Positions 42,070 to 51,800 of a stretch of DNA of 64,000 nt are shown here, in pieces. The notes beneath the pieces are model-generated. The model had not been told where the DNA came from. It worked only from the letters and a program-made list of their open reading frames with translations, and searched no databases. Each line of letters starts with the position of its first letter. The first letter of the stretch is position 1. The position numbers and the translations under genes were made by a program. Source of the DNA: Zhongshania aliphaticivorans (GTDB taxonomy: Bacteria > Pseudomonadota > Gammaproteobacteria > Pseudomonadales > Spongiibacteraceae); assembly GCF_001586255.1 (NCBI RefSeq), contig NZ_CP014544.1:899501-963500 (forward strand). Direction: 5' to 3'.

Positions 42070-42861
42070 ATGGCAGACGCTCCAATTCAATACACTGTAG
42101 ATGCCCGCGGCGTTGCGACAGTTACCCTTATTCGGCCAGAAATTCACAATGCCTTCGATGACACCGTAGTTGCAGCGCTGAGCGAGGCATTTACCAAAGC
42201 GGCGCAAGATGACTCAGTAAGAGCGCTAATTTTGGCGTCTACTGGCAAGAGCTTTTGTGCTGGCGGCGACCTGAACTGGATGCGGCGCATGGCCCAATAC
42301 GGCTATGAAGAGAATCTTCGTGACTCGGAATTGCTGGCAGAAATGCTACGTCGTTTAAATACCTTACCAAAGTTGACCATTGCCAGAGTGCAAGGCGCAG
42401 CTTTTGGTGGCGGTGTAGGTTTGGTGAGTTGTTGCGATATTGCGGTGGCTTCACCAGCGGCGGCATTCTGCTTAAGTGAAGTTAAGGTCGGGATGATTCC
42501 GGCAACCATCAGCCCCTATGTTATTAACGCAATTGGCGAGCGCGCATCGCGGCGCTACTTTACTACCGCAGAGCTTATTGATGCGGCCAAAGCCAGAGAG
42601 TTGGGCTTGGTTACTGAGCTGGTTGAGTCTGAAGCGCATTTGGATGAAGGTATTGAGCGTATCTTAAAAAGCCTTTTGCGCAATGGTCCACGGGGCGTTG
42701 CTGAGGCGAAGCGCCTAATTATGGACTACGCGAACCGTGAAATTACCCCCGAGCTCATTGCCGACAGCAGCAAGCGTATTGCAGAAACCCGGGGTAGCAC
42801 CGAAGGCCAAGAGGGCTTAACCGCATTCTTAGAAAAGCGTAAACCCAACTGGATCGTTTGA
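42070..42861 (+). CDS. Enoyl-CoA hydratase, LiuC/AtuE-like
   Basis: 263 residues. Crotonase fold with FCAGGDLNWMRRMA near residue 60, FGGGVGLVSCCD near 115 and FCLSEVKVGMIPATISPYV near 135. The first catalytic Glu is Gly here and the second (SEVK) is kept, which is the pattern of methylglutaconyl-CoA hydratase (LiuC) and isohexenylglutaconyl-CoA hydratase (AtuE). It hydrates a branched glutaconyl-CoA in leucine or acyclic terpene breakdown. It lies upstream of the split AtuA genes, so a terpenoid role is favoured, but no carboxylase (AtuC/F or LiuB/D) is present in the window. Confidence 0.85.
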   Translation: MADAPIQYTVDARGVATVTLIRPEIHNAFDDTVVAALSEAFTKAAQDDSVRALILASTGKSFCAGGDLNWMRRMAQYGYEENLRDSELLAEMLRRLNTLPKLTIARVQGAAFGGGVGLVSCCDIAVASPAAAFCLSEVKVGMIPATISPYVINAIGERASRRYFTTAELIDAAKARELGLVTELVESEAHLDEGIERILKSLLRNGPRGVAEAKRLIMDYANREITPELIADSSKRIAETRGSTEGQEGLTAFLEKRKPNWIV

Positions 42862-42987
42862 GACCTGTTGGATCGCGCAATTATGTTAATTATCTAGGCA
42901 GTTAGCTGCTTGGAACGAATTAAACGAGTAAGCCAAGCACTGCAATTGTGGTGCGCCATTTTTTTACACGATCTATAGGTACTGACT

Positions 42988-44355
42988 ATGAGTGACAAAA
43001 CCGTACTGATCGCCAACGGACAGGGTTTTTGGGGCGACAGTCTCCTCGGACCCAAGCGTCTGGTGTCGGAAGGCCCGCTGGATTATCTGACGCTGGATTA
43101 TTTGGCCGAAGTAACCATGAGCATTATGCAGAAGCAGCGCCTGCGCAACCCCGAGCTGGGCTACGCCACTGACTTCGTGTCGATGCTGAAAGAGATTCTG
43201 CCAACGTGTAAAGAAAAAGGCATTAAAGTTATTGCCAACGCTGGTGGTGTTAACCCTCAGGGCTGCTTGAAGGCGATAAAAGAAGTTGTTAAAGAATTAG
43301 GCTTGACCGGCATTAAAATCGGTATTGTCGAAGGCGACGATATCCTCGACCAGATTCCCGAGCTGATGAAGTCCGGAGAAGCGTTTAAAAACCTCGATAC
43401 CGGCGAAGGTGTTGAGCAAGTGCTGAGCAGAATGTCGAGCGCCAACGTGTATATCGGCGCTAAGCCGATTGCTGACGCTTTGGCCCAGGGCGCTGACATT
43501 GTAGTTACTGGCCGCGCTACCGACCCCTCGGTAGTACTTGCGCCGCTGATTTATGAATTTGGCTGGTCGATGGACGATTTCGACAAGCTAGCTGCCGGTA
43601 CGGTTATGGGTCATATTCTAGAATGTGGCGCCCAGTGCACCGGTGGTAACTACTGCGATTGGAAATCTGTGCCCGATTTTGCTCGCATTGGCTACCCAGT
43701 TGTAGAGGCCAAAGCTGACGGCACATTTGTTGTTACTAAGCACGAAGGTACTGGTGGTTTGGTCAATATCGATACCATCTCTTCGCAGTTGCTGTATGAG
43801 CTAGGTGATCCAAAGGGTTACCTTGGACCAGACTGCCAGACCGACTTCACCACCATTCAGCTAGAGCAAGATGGCGAGAACCGCGTGCGTGTATCTGGTA
43901 TTAAGGGTAGTGCGCCAACGCCGACTTACAAAGTGTCGATGTCATATGAAAACGGCTACAAGATTGTTGGTACTCTGACTTATACCGCGCCAGATGCGGT
44001 TCAGAAAGCCGAGCTAGCAGCACAAATTTTGTTTGACCGTGTGGCCCTTTACGGTACGCCGATTCCAGAAGAAGATCGCTTCGTAGAAGTGTTTGGCACC
44101 AATGTTTGCTACAAGGGCATTGTGAAGCAGAACGAAGAGCCTGCAGAAGTGTTGTTGCGTGTTGGCGCAAAGAGCCAGAACAAAGAATTGCTTAATCTAC
44201 TTGGCAGGGAAGTTGCGCCACTGATTACTAGCGGCCCTGTGGGTGTTACTGGATTTGCGGCGGGTCGTCCACGGCCAACCGAGATTGTTGGCTACTGGCC
44301 GGCGTTGATCGACAAAACCAAAGTCACCACCACCGTTACGGTAGAGGAAGTATAA
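42988..44355 (+). CDS. AtuA-family protein, N-terminal domain (DUF1446)
   Basis: 455 residues of the DUF1446/acyclic terpene utilisation family: ANGQGFWGDS, IANAGGVNPQGC near residue 85, GRATDPSVVLAPLIYEFGW, and GTVMGHILECGAQCTGGNYCDW near 205. AtuA is needed for citronellol/geraniol growth in Pseudomonas but its reaction is not established. Here only the large domain is present; the C-terminal piece is encoded by a separate gene two bases downstream. RBS is weak (CTATAGGTACTGACT). It is co-oriented with the LiuC/AtuE-like hydratase. Confidence 0.88.
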   Translation: MSDKTVLIANGQGFWGDSLLGPKRLVSEGPLDYLTLDYLAEVTMSIMQKQRLRNPELGYATDFVSMLKEILPTCKEKGIKVIANAGGVNPQGCLKAIKEVVKELGLTGIKIGIVEGDDILDQIPELMKSGEAFKNLDTGEGVEQVLSRMSSANVYIGAKPIADALAQGADIVVTGRATDPSVVLAPLIYEFGWSMDDFDKLAAGTVMGHILECGAQCTGGNYCDWKSVPDFARIGYPVVEAKADGTFVVTKHEGTGGLVNIDTISSQLLYELGDPKGYLGPDCQTDFTTIQLEQDGENRVRVSGIKGSAPTPTYKVSMSYENGYKIVGTLTYTAPDAVQKAELAAQILFDRVALYGTPIPEEDRFVEVFGTNVCYKGIVKQNEEPAEVLLRVGAKSQNKELLNLLGREVAPLITSGPVGVTGFAAGRPRPTEIVGYWPALIDKTKVTTTVTVEEV

Positions 44356-44357
44356 TC

Positions 44358-44690
44358 ATGGCTAAAGTACAGTTGATGGATATTGCCATTGCCCGCAGCG
44401 GTGATAAAGGCGACGGTTCCAATGTGGGTATTAAAGCTCGCACCCCGGCGATATATCAGTTTCTTAAAAAGACACTGACCACCGAGTTGGTAAAAGAGCA
44501 CTTTAAAGAAATCTGCTTTGGTACAGTGACGCGCTATGAGTTAGATAACCTCAACGCGCTGAATTTTATTTTGGAAGATTCACTCGGTGGTGGCGGTACT
44601 GAAACACTGATTATGGATGCTCAGGGTAAGGTTCATGGTCTAGCGTTACTGTTTATGGAAATGGACGTGCCCGACGAACTTTTGGCATAA
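44358..44690 (+). CDS. AtuA-related small protein (C-terminal AtuA domain)
   Basis: 110 residues, starting two bases after the stop of the large AtuA gene, so coupled. It opens with LMDIAIARSGDKGDGSNVGI, the conserved GDKGD motif found in the C-terminal domain of full-length AtuA. It probably assembles with the DUF1446 protein. A frameshift is unlikely because it has its own ATG and the domain boundary is natural; split forms are common. A terminator follows at 44761. Confidence 0.85.
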   Translation: MAKVQLMDIAIARSGDKGDGSNVGIKARTPAIYQFLKKTLTTELVKEHFKEICFGTVTRYELDNLNALNFILEDSLGGGGTETLIMDAQGKVHGLALLFMEMDVPDELLA

Positions 44691-44760
44691 TCCGCGTGCG
44701 ACAACGACTGCAATAGCTTAAGCTTCTGCATGTTGATGTTCATTTGCGATGAAACAATGA

Positions 44761-44787
44761 AGGCAGGCGCTTTGCGTCTGCCTTTTT
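44761..44787 (+). terminator. Intrinsic terminator after AtuA genes
   Basis: AGGCAGGCGC-TTT-GCGTCTGCCT hairpin (one G-T pair) followed by a T run. Confidence 0.85.
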
Positions 44788-44834
44788 GCATTGCACATTA
44801 TTAAAAACTGCGCAATTTACAGAAAGGGCTGGGT

Positions 44835-45800
44835 ATGACAGGGATTATTCATCAGCTTCGCCATGCGGCGATGACGAATAGAAAACGGATCTTATTGCCG
44901 GAAAGCGCAGATCCACGTGTTATGCAGGCCGCAGCAGAATTGGCTGCCCAAAATATTGTTCAGATTGTGTTTATTACGCTGCCTGACGGAGTGCTTACCG
45001 CGCCGAAGGGTGTTGAGGTGTTCTCTGAACTGAGTGATGCCAATGACTGGCGTGAACGCGCAGCGGCGGCCTTGACTGAATTTCGTGCCGCTAAGGGAAT
45101 GACCTTGGACAAGGCGAGGGTGGCGCTTGAGAACCCCTTGTTGCTGGCGGCGCTGCTCGTCAGGCTGGGCTATGCTGATGGCTGTGTGGCGGGCTCGATA
45201 GCAACCACTGCCGACGTGTTGCGTGCAGGTATTCAGGGGCTGGGTTTGGCTAAAGGCGCAAAGCAGGTGTCCAGTATCTTTATTATGGAACTGCGTGACG
45301 GGCGTTTACTCAGTTTTGGTGATTGCGCAGTGAACCCTGACCCCGATAGCGTAGCCCTTGCCGACATTGCTATTTGCAGCGCAAAGAGTCATGAATTGCT
45401 AACTGGCCAGACACCAAGCGTCGCACTGCTTTCATTCTCGACCAGAGGCTCGGCAGAACACCCCAATGTTGAGAAAGTTAGAGCCGCGCTGGAACACGTG
45501 CAAGTTGCGTGTCCGGAGTTGGCGGTTGACGGCGAAATGCAATTTGATGCGGCCTTGGTGCCGGAAATTGCTCAGAAAAAGGCGCCGAACTCGGTTGTTG
45601 CAGGTAAGGCCAATGTATTTATTTTTCCAGATTTAAACGCAGGCAATATTGGCTACAAAATCGCGGAGCGCATTGGCGGTGCAAAAGCAATTGGCCCGGT
45701 TCTGCAGGGCTTTGCCAAACCGTGGATGGACTTATCCCGTGGTTGCTCTGCCGAAGATATCGCAAATGTTGCGGTTATAGCGGCGGTGCTGGCGAAATAG
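44835..45800 (+). CDS. pta: Phosphate acetyltransferase
   Basis: 321 residues, the short (single-domain) form of Pta. RILLPESADPRVMQAA opens the domain, GSIATTADVLRAG lies near residue 125, FSTRGSAEHPNVEKVRAAL near 195 and NVFIFPDLNAGNIGYKI near 250, all typical. It interconverts acetyl-CoA and acetyl phosphate. No acetate kinase gene is adjacent, so ackA is elsewhere or the enzyme belongs to a different acyl phosphate route. Its place after acyl-CoA catabolic genes fits overflow of acetyl-CoA. Start at ATG 44835, with AGAAAGGG upstream. Confidence 0.92.
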   Translation: MTGIIHQLRHAAMTNRKRILLPESADPRVMQAAAELAAQNIVQIVFITLPDGVLTAPKGVEVFSELSDANDWRERAAAALTEFRAAKGMTLDKARVALENPLLLAALLVRLGYADGCVAGSIATTADVLRAGIQGLGLAKGAKQVSSIFIMELRDGRLLSFGDCAVNPDPDSVALADIAICSAKSHELLTGQTPSVALLSFSTRGSAEHPNVEKVRAALEHVQVACPELAVDGEMQFDAALVPEIAQKKAPNSVVAGKANVFIFPDLNAGNIGYKIAERIGGAKAIGPVLQGFAKPWMDLSRGCSAEDIANVAVIAAVLAK

Positions 45801-46169
45801 TTAACGTTAGTTTGGCAGGCTTCTCTTATTGAGTGATGGGGCGATTAATGATGATTCCAGAAGGCGAGTATTCAGAATAAATCTATTCCATTAATTTGAT
45901 AAATTGCCCTAGCTGGTTTTTAAAAATTATCTTTGCCTAGTGTGCCGGGCTGGGCGCAAGGTCGTGTTATATGCCTTCGCGCCAAGAGTAAGAATGAATG
46001 CTTACATTTCTTGTTTTACACCAAAAAATATGAGCTCGTGTCAGCAGTGTTGGCAAATGGTTTTTGTTCGGCGTTGGTGTAATAGATCACTACACTTAGC
46101 CTGATTCGAAAGCCATTGTTGAGTTTGTCGGCCGTCGCCGAAAGTGAGTGTGCTGCGCATATTTTGGAT
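45801..46169. other. Intergenic region, no gene seen
   Basis: 369 bases between pta and the tRNA. AT-rich stretches and poor ORFs only. On the minus strand there is a weak TCGGC/GCCGA hairpin downstream of the tRNA but no T-tract. Confidence 0.5.
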
Positions 46170-46246
46170 TGGTCGGAATGAGAGGATTCGAACCTCCGAC
46201 CCCTGCGTCCCGAACGCAGTGCTCTACCAAGCTGAGCTACATTCCG
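46170..46246 (-). tRNA. tRNA-Pro (anticodon CGG)
   Basis: Read on the minus strand, 77 bases fold as a cloverleaf: acceptor CGGAATG/CATTCCG, D-arm GCTC/GAGC, anticodon arm CTGCG-TTCGGGA-CGCAG with anticodon CGG, T-arm GGAGG-TTCGAAT-CCTCT and encoded ACCA 3' end. It closely resembles the E. coli proK product by recollection. tRNA genes often mark island borders, but no repeated 3' end was noticed in the window. Confidence 0.95.
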
Positions 46247-46462
46247 CTTGCTGTTACTGGCATGTGTACCGGCCGTTAACTATATCAAAGTGTATTTCCC
46301 TCCTCAATTTTGGCTTTGTGACGGTGCGCGGCTTGCTAATTTAATGAGCGGGTAAGGCGTTGTGGAGAAAAATTCATGAATGTTTTCTATGAGAACATTG
46401 GTTAATTCTTTGTAACAAGCTAGGATGTGGCCCATAAATAATAATTTATTGGGGAGTGTTTT

Positions 46463-49000
46463 ATGCTGCGGCTACAGGCTTGGGGGTTGGGGGTGTCGGT
46501 TTTATCGCCGTTATTGCTTGGCTCTGGATTCTTGCACGCGGAGTCATCGACGACGCCCCGTGTTAAAGCCGTACTCGAAGAGGTGGTGGTCACGGCCCGC
46601 CGAAGGGAAGAAAGCCTTCAGGAAACCCCATTGGCAGTGACGGCCTTGGGCTCAGATTACTTAGAGGCGATGGGGGTTAGCTCTATTGCCGATGTCGAAA
46701 CCCTTAGCCCCAGCCTGCAGTTCTCGCAAACCAATTACAAAGCCCCCGCCATATTTATTCGCGGCATTGGCCAGCGCTCTGGTAATCCGGTGTTAGACCC
46801 CGGCGTGGGTATTTATTTAAATGGGGTGTATGTGCCGCGCTCGGATGCCCAGCTCCTCGATGCCGTAGATGTGGCAAATATTCAAGTGCTGCGCGGCCCC
46901 CAGGGAACCTTGTTTGGTAAAAACAATATTGGCGGTGCGCTGTTGGTGGATTCTAAGCGCCCACATATCGATGCGCTGGAATTGTCTGCTCGAGTTACGC
47001 TGGGCAGCGATGGCCGTAAAGACGCTAAGCTAAATGCTAATGTGCCCTGGGCTGGCGATGCGATTAGTACACGTTTTGCGCTGAGCTCTAAGCGTAGTGA
47101 TGGCTATATTGAGAATGCGGCGTCTAGCCATAATTTATTTGATGAAGATCGCACGGCGTTTTCCCAACGCACTATTTGGGATGTGAACGACAGCCTCGAG
47201 CTTGATTTCTTTAGCTTTTTTAGCCGGATAGACGAGCGCGGTACACCGTATAACTGTCAATTTCAGAACAGTGGCGCAATCTTGACGCAGGGGGTTTATC
47301 GCGGCGACGGCGGTGAAAACTTGCAGGCGGCCTGTGACGCCAGCACGGCCTTGGCAGACCAGTTTGCCGTGAGTCAAAACGACGATGATGCGGTATACGC
47401 CATCGATAACCAGATGCACGCCCTGACCCTGCGCTTGCCGGTGCTGGGCTTTGATATGGAAAGCATTACCAGCTACGCCTTTCAGAACAATATTCGCATC
47501 AGTGGCGATTCCGACGGCACCGCAGTGCGGAGTGTTAGCGTGGGGCCCAACGCTGGTAATGTGGTGTTTGCGGGCGGCGGCATGACCGCGCCAGACGCCG
47601 AGCGCAATCAATTTACCCAAGAACTAAAGTTTAATGGCAGTCTGCTCGACGATACCTTGAACCTGACCTTTGGGGTGTTCTACGCACGAGAGGAGTTGAC
47701 GAATACCCTTGATGGTACTGAGGTTGGCGACAACGGTTTGGTCGGTATTCCCGCCAGTGCCGCGGTTGGTTTACCGGTGCCGCTGCCGGTGCCGTCGGAA
47801 TTATTATTGCCTGTCCAGGCTAATACCGCCTCCTTGGCGGACTATGAAAATGAAACTAAGGCGATTTTTGCGCAGGCGTCGTGGGATGTTTACGATTGGC
47901 TGCAACTCACCTTGGGGCTGCGTTATACCGAAGAGGAGCGCAGCAGTATTCACACCATGGTGGTGCCAGATTACGAGGAATACGCAAATCGCCTCAATGC
48001 CCAGATTGGCAGTAACCCTGCCATCATCACGCCAGTTGTGCACGCCATGGACGGTATCTATAGCCCTGTTAGTCGCGATCAATACTTTGCCTATCAGGCC
48101 CCGGAAGTACCTCTGGTTTTTTTGCCGTCGATTGCGGGCAGCACCACATTCTCTGAATTCACGCCACTGTTCACAGCCAATATGATTGCGCCGGATGAGC
48201 TCGCCAGCCGCTTAAATCTCGATAGTTTGATTGCCTATGTGACGGTAAGTGACGGTTTTAAGTCGGGTGGCCTCGATGTGCGCTCTACCCAAACCGGCTC
48301 CAATATTCAGCAGTTTGAGCCCGAGCAAGTGCGTAATACCGAGTTCGGCGTGAAGATTGACGCCCTTGATCAGCGCCTGCGATTTAATGTGGCAGTCTAC
48401 CAGCTGGACTACACCGATTTGCAGGTGGCGCTGTATGAACGTGGCAATACCAATACCGAAGTGGTGCAGTTCACCGGTAACGCCGGTAAGGCAGTGGTTG
48501 ACGGTTTTGAATTGGAGTTAACGGCACTGCTGGGTAACTGGACGGTTAATGCCAATGCCGGATACACCGACGGCGATTTTATTGAATACGATTTGGGCAC
48601 CAATACCGCCGATGGTTTTGCCATTGTCGATCGTAGCAATGAAGCCTTTCCCCAAGTGCCTCAAAATGTGCGGGGCTTGGTGGTTCAGTACGATTGGCCC
48701 ACGGATTTAGGATTATTCGTACCCAGTCTCCAGTACTACTATTCTGATGAGATTTTTATCGGCACCGATTATCTTAGCGGCAATTACGATAGCTCCTTTA
48801 TTGATCAATACGAGACCTACAATGGTCGGCTGATGTGGGAAGTGAATGAGCGCCTAAATGTCAGCGCGTATATCAATAACCTTAAAGACACCCCTTATTT
48901 CGTTGGCGGAATTGCAGTAACCAGCGTGATTGGTGTGGCGAATCGGGTGCCTGGCGCACCGCGTCATTTTGGTCTTGAAGTGAGTTACCAGTTTCAGTAA
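46463..49000 (+). CDS. TonB-dependent outer-membrane receptor
   Basis: 845 residues, GGGGAG six bases before the ATG. The signal peptide is about residues 1-29, ending near LHAES. EEVVVTARRREESLQETP follows, and the plug has IQVLRGPQGTLFGKNNIGG. It ends in FGLEVSYQFQ, with the terminal aromatic rule met by the Phe before Gln. The barrel has long loops rich in D, N and G. It is ten bases upstream of the M20 peptidase, so the two form a unit: the receptor may import an N-acyl amino acid or peptide-like compound that the peptidase cleaves (inference). Ligand unknown. Confidence 0.95.
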   Translation: MLRLQAWGLGVSVLSPLLLGSGFLHAESSTTPRVKAVLEEVVVTARRREESLQETPLAVTALGSDYLEAMGVSSIADVETLSPSLQFSQTNYKAPAIFIRGIGQRSGNPVLDPGVGIYLNGVYVPRSDAQLLDAVDVANIQVLRGPQGTLFGKNNIGGALLVDSKRPHIDALELSARVTLGSDGRKDAKLNANVPWAGDAISTRFALSSKRSDGYIENAASSHNLFDEDRTAFSQRTIWDVNDSLELDFFSFFSRIDERGTPYNCQFQNSGAILTQGVYRGDGGENLQAACDASTALADQFAVSQNDDDAVYAIDNQMHALTLRLPVLGFDMESITSYAFQNNIRISGDSDGTAVRSVSVGPNAGNVVFAGGGMTAPDAERNQFTQELKFNGSLLDDTLNLTFGVFYAREELTNTLDGTEVGDNGLVGIPASAAVGLPVPLPVPSELLLPVQANTASLADYENETKAIFAQASWDVYDWLQLTLGLRYTEEERSSIHTMVVPDYEEYANRLNAQIGSNPAIITPVVHAMDGIYSPVSRDQYFAYQAPEVPLVFLPSIAGSTTFSEFTPLFTANMIAPDELASRLNLDSLIAYVTVSDGFKSGGLDVRSTQTGSNIQQFEPEQVRNTEFGVKIDALDQRLRFNVAVYQLDYTDLQVALYERGNTNTEVVQFTGNAGKAVVDGFELELTALLGNWTVNANAGYTDGDFIEYDLGTNTADGFAIVDRSNEAFPQVPQNVRGLVVQYDWPTDLGLFVPSLQYYYSDEIFIGTDYLSGNYDSSFIDQYETYNGRLMWEVNERLNVSAYINNLKDTPYFVGGIAVTSVIGVANRVPGAPRHFGLEVSYQFQ

Positions 49001-49010
49001 GGCATAGATT

Positions 49011-50468
49011 ATGAAAAAGCTATTGGCCGGGGCGCTGGTCGCCCTAATATTATTGTGCGCGGTTGTGCTCCTGCGGGGCTGGCAATTTGGCGCTGATGCG
49101 CCGCCGCTCGAAACATCGGCTAGCCTTAACTGGGATGAGGCCCGCGCCATTGCCAGCTTAAGTGCTGCTATACAGATACCCACGGTATCGCGAGGTGGAG
49201 ATCAGCCCCCAGACGCTGCGGCGTTTGCCGCATTTCACGCCTTTTTGAAAGAGCGCTACCCGCGGGTATTTAGTCAGCTCGAGGTGGAGGTGGTGGCTGG
49301 CCAGTCGCTGTTACTGCACTGGCCGGCTAGTGGCGAGCAGACCCCTATCATGTTTTTAGCCCACCAAGATGTGGTGCCGGTGAGTGGGGGTAGTGAAGAG
49401 GAATGGACGCATCCGCCGTTTGCGGGGGTGGTCGCCGACGGCTTTATATGGGGGCGCGGCGCCCTTGATGATAAGGGCAGTTTAATTAGTTTGTTAGAGG
49501 CGGCGGAGCGCTTGCTGGCCGAGGGCTTTGTGCCTGAGCGGGCAATATATTTTGGCTTTGGTCACGACGAAGAAGTGGGCGGCGAAGGTGCTAAAGCCAT
49601 GGCGGCGATATTGGCCGAGCGTGATGTGCGTCTTGGCTTTTTGCTAGACGAAGGTGGTTTTGTTACCAAGGGCTTGATCCCTGGTGTGGATGGCCGGGTG
49701 GCGCTAATCGGCCCCGCGGAAAAGGGCTATACCAGTTTAAAAATCACGGCTCGCGGGGTGGGTGGTCACGCCTCAATGCCGCCGCGTCATACCGCCTTGG
49801 GCTTGGTGGCGCGGGCAATTAACCGTTTAGAGAATAATCCCTTTCCGGCTGATCTTAGCTTTACCCGCGACACGATTATGGCGCTGGGTGCCAAGGCGCC
49901 GTTTGTCCAGCGGCTTGTGTTTGCCAATTTGTGGCTGTTCGGACCGCTGGCCGAGGCAACTCTGGCCGAGATGCCAACCACCGCTGCAGGTATTCGTACG
50001 ACCACGGCCGCAACAATGATGACGGCTGGGGTAAAGGATAATGTACTACCGCACAGTGCCGAGGCCGTGGTCAATTTTCGGATATTGCCCGGTGACACTG
50101 TCGAGTCGGTAATTCAATACGTGACCGAGGTTATTGACGATCCCCACATCGAAGTCTCGCTATACAGTGATTTTTCTAATAATCCTTCAAAGCTTGCCCC
50201 GCTTAATTCCTCGGGGTTTAAAGTTTTGAGTCAACTTATTCGGCAAGTGCGACCAGACACCACTGTTGCGCCGCGCCTTGTGGTTGGCGCGACCGACGCC
50301 CGCCACTTTGAGGAGATAAGTGATGCCAGCTACCGCTTTCTTGGGCTTGAGGTTGGGCCAGATGAGTTGGCGGGAATGCACGGCACTGATGAACGAGTGT
50401 CTACCGCCAGCTTTATAGATTCCGCACGCTTATATTACCTGCTAATAAAGCATTCCGTAGATTTGTAG
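49011..50468 (+). CDS. M20 family metallopeptidase, PM20D1-like
   Basis: 485 residues. An uncleaved signal anchor or signal peptide occupies residues 5-25. Zinc ligands are visible: LAHQDVVPV (His, catalytic Asp), GRGALDDKG (bridging Asp), GHDEEVGGEGA (Glu base and ligand), DEGGFV (ligand) and the C-terminal MHGTDERV (His). The dimerisation lid lies between. The pattern and length resemble human PM20D1, an N-fatty-acyl amino acid hydrolase/synthase, more than cytoplasmic aminoacylases. It probably acts in the periplasm or on the membrane. It follows a TonB receptor by ten bases, and an Ntn-type acylase lies downstream at 52288. Confidence 0.9.
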   Translation: MKKLLAGALVALILLCAVVLLRGWQFGADAPPLETSASLNWDEARAIASLSAAIQIPTVSRGGDQPPDAAAFAAFHAFLKERYPRVFSQLEVEVVAGQSLLLHWPASGEQTPIMFLAHQDVVPVSGGSEEEWTHPPFAGVVADGFIWGRGALDDKGSLISLLEAAERLLAEGFVPERAIYFGFGHDEEVGGEGAKAMAAILAERDVRLGFLLDEGGFVTKGLIPGVDGRVALIGPAEKGYTSLKITARGVGGHASMPPRHTALGLVARAINRLENNPFPADLSFTRDTIMALGAKAPFVQRLVFANLWLFGPLAEATLAEMPTTAAGIRTTTAATMMTAGVKDNVLPHSAEAVVNFRILPGDTVESVIQYVTEVIDDPHIEVSLYSDFSNNPSKLAPLNSSGFKVLSQLIRQVRPDTTVAPRLVVGATDARHFEEISDASYRFLGLEVGPDELAGMHGTDERVSTASFIDSARLYYLLIKHSVDL

Positions 50469-50543
50469 TGCAGCCACGGCAATGAGCTAAATAGTGCCGC
50501 AGTTTACGGTGTTTTAATCACGTATGTTATTATTGCGCCGTTA

Positions 50544-50564
50544 AGCGGCGGGACTGCCGCCGCT
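50544..50564 (+). terminator. Hairpin after the peptidase gene
   Basis: AGCGGCGG-GACTG-CCGCCGCT, 8-bp GC stem, no T-tract. Weak terminator or mRNA-end structure. Confidence 0.4.
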
Positions 50565-50672
50565 GTATCTTAGCGTATAAGCAGAGCAGCTCATGCTAGG
50601 TTTATCGCGCATTGAATGAAACTCAAGCATCTTAATGATTAATCCTTCGATTTGACGACACAGGACTCTGCC

Positions 50673-51800
50673 ATGACATTTATCTATTCCGCTAAGCGTA
50701 CCGCCCTGGGCGGCTTAAACGGCCAGTTTGTGAAGGCCAGCGCGCCGGAGTTAGGGGCAACTGCAATTAAAGCCGCGTGCGAGGGCTTTGATGTTGCTGA
50801 GCGCATCGATGAAGTGCTGATGGGGAATGTGGTATCTGCCGGTATTGGTCAGGCGCCTGCGCGGCAAGCTGCGTTAAAAGCCGGTTTGAGCGAGGCGACG
50901 CCCTGTGTAACGGTAAGTAAAGTCTGCGGCTCAGGTATGCAGTCTATTATGAGCGGCATGGATCAAATCAAAGCGGGTAGCAGCAAACTGGTGATTGCTG
51001 GCGGTATGGAGAACATGAGCTTGGCGCCGTATCTTATGGATCGCGCCCGCCAAGGTTATCGCCTAGGTCATGGCCAGCTGCGCGATGCTATGTTTGTCGA
51101 CGGTCTAGAGGACGCTTATTCCGGTAAGTTAATGGGCTTGGTGGCTGAGCAAGTTGCAGCAGAGCATCATTTTACCCGCGAGGAACTCGATGATTATGCG
51201 CTAATGTCACTAGAACGTGCGCTGGCAGCCCAAAAGTCAGGCGCTTTCATCAATGAGATTGCCGCTCACGATGGTCACAGTGATGATGAGCAGCCGGGCA
51301 ATGCGCGCCCCGAAAAAATTCGTCAGTTGCGCCCCGCGTTCTCTAAGGAGGGGGTCATAACGGCTGCTAATGCCAGTTCTATTTCTGACGGTGCGGCGGC
51401 CTTATTAATTGGTAGCGGCCTAGACGCTGAGCCCTTGGCCAAAATCCTAGCTTATTCTCGTCATGCTGGCGCGCCAGAGCAATTCCCAGTCGCGCCGGTG
51501 TACGCGGTTGAAAAGTTGATGAAGGGCCTTGGCTGGGGGGCGGGCGATGTCGATTTGTTTGAAATAAACGAAGCCTTTGCCATGGTTGCATTGCTACCCC
51601 ATAAGCTCCTAGGTATTCCGCTAGAAAAGATCAATGTGAATGGCGGCGCGTGTTCGCTGGGGCATCCGCTGGGCTGCTCTGGGGCGCGCATTGTGGTGAC
51701 CTTGATTCACGCCTTACGTAATCGCGGTTTGAAACGTGGCATTGCCAGCCTATGCATTGGCGGCGGCGAAGCCACCGCTGTGGCAATTGAGCTAGTTTAA
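50673..51800 (+). CDS. Acetyl-CoA C-acetyltransferase / thiolase
   Basis: 375 residues from the ATG at 50673 (AGGA eight bases upstream); the TTG at 50652 is less likely. Nucleophilic Cys85 in VCGSGMQSI, His in GHPLGCSGAR near residue 328, and Cys in LCIGGGEATA near 360. It is a few residues shorter than typical biosynthetic thiolases (~390) but has all catalytic groups. It catalyses acetoacetyl-CoA or longer 3-ketoacyl-CoA cleavage. No hydroxyacyl-CoA dehydrogenase is adjacent, so it stands alone between the peptidase and acylase genes. Confidence 0.93.
   Translation: MTFIYSAKRTALGGLNGQFVKASAPELGATAIKAACEGFDVAERIDEVLMGNVVSAGIGQAPARQAALKAGLSEATPCVTVSKVCGSGMQSIMSGMDQIKAGSSKLVIAGGMENMSLAPYLMDRARQGYRLGHGQLRDAMFVDGLEDAYSGKLMGLVAEQVAAEHHFTREELDDYALMSLERALAAQKSGAFINEIAAHDGHSDDEQPGNARPEKIRQLRPAFSKEGVITAANASSISDGAAALLIGSGLDAEPLAKILAYSRHAGAPEQFPVAPVYAVEKLMKGLGWGAGDVDLFEINEAFAMVALLPHKLLGIPLEKINVNGGACSLGHPLGCSGARIVVTLIHALRNRGLKRGIASLCIGGGEATAVAIELV

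Noticed and set aside
46170-46246. tRNA-Pro as an integration site of an island
   Set aside because: No integrase gene lies beside it and no second copy of its 3' end was noticed in the window.
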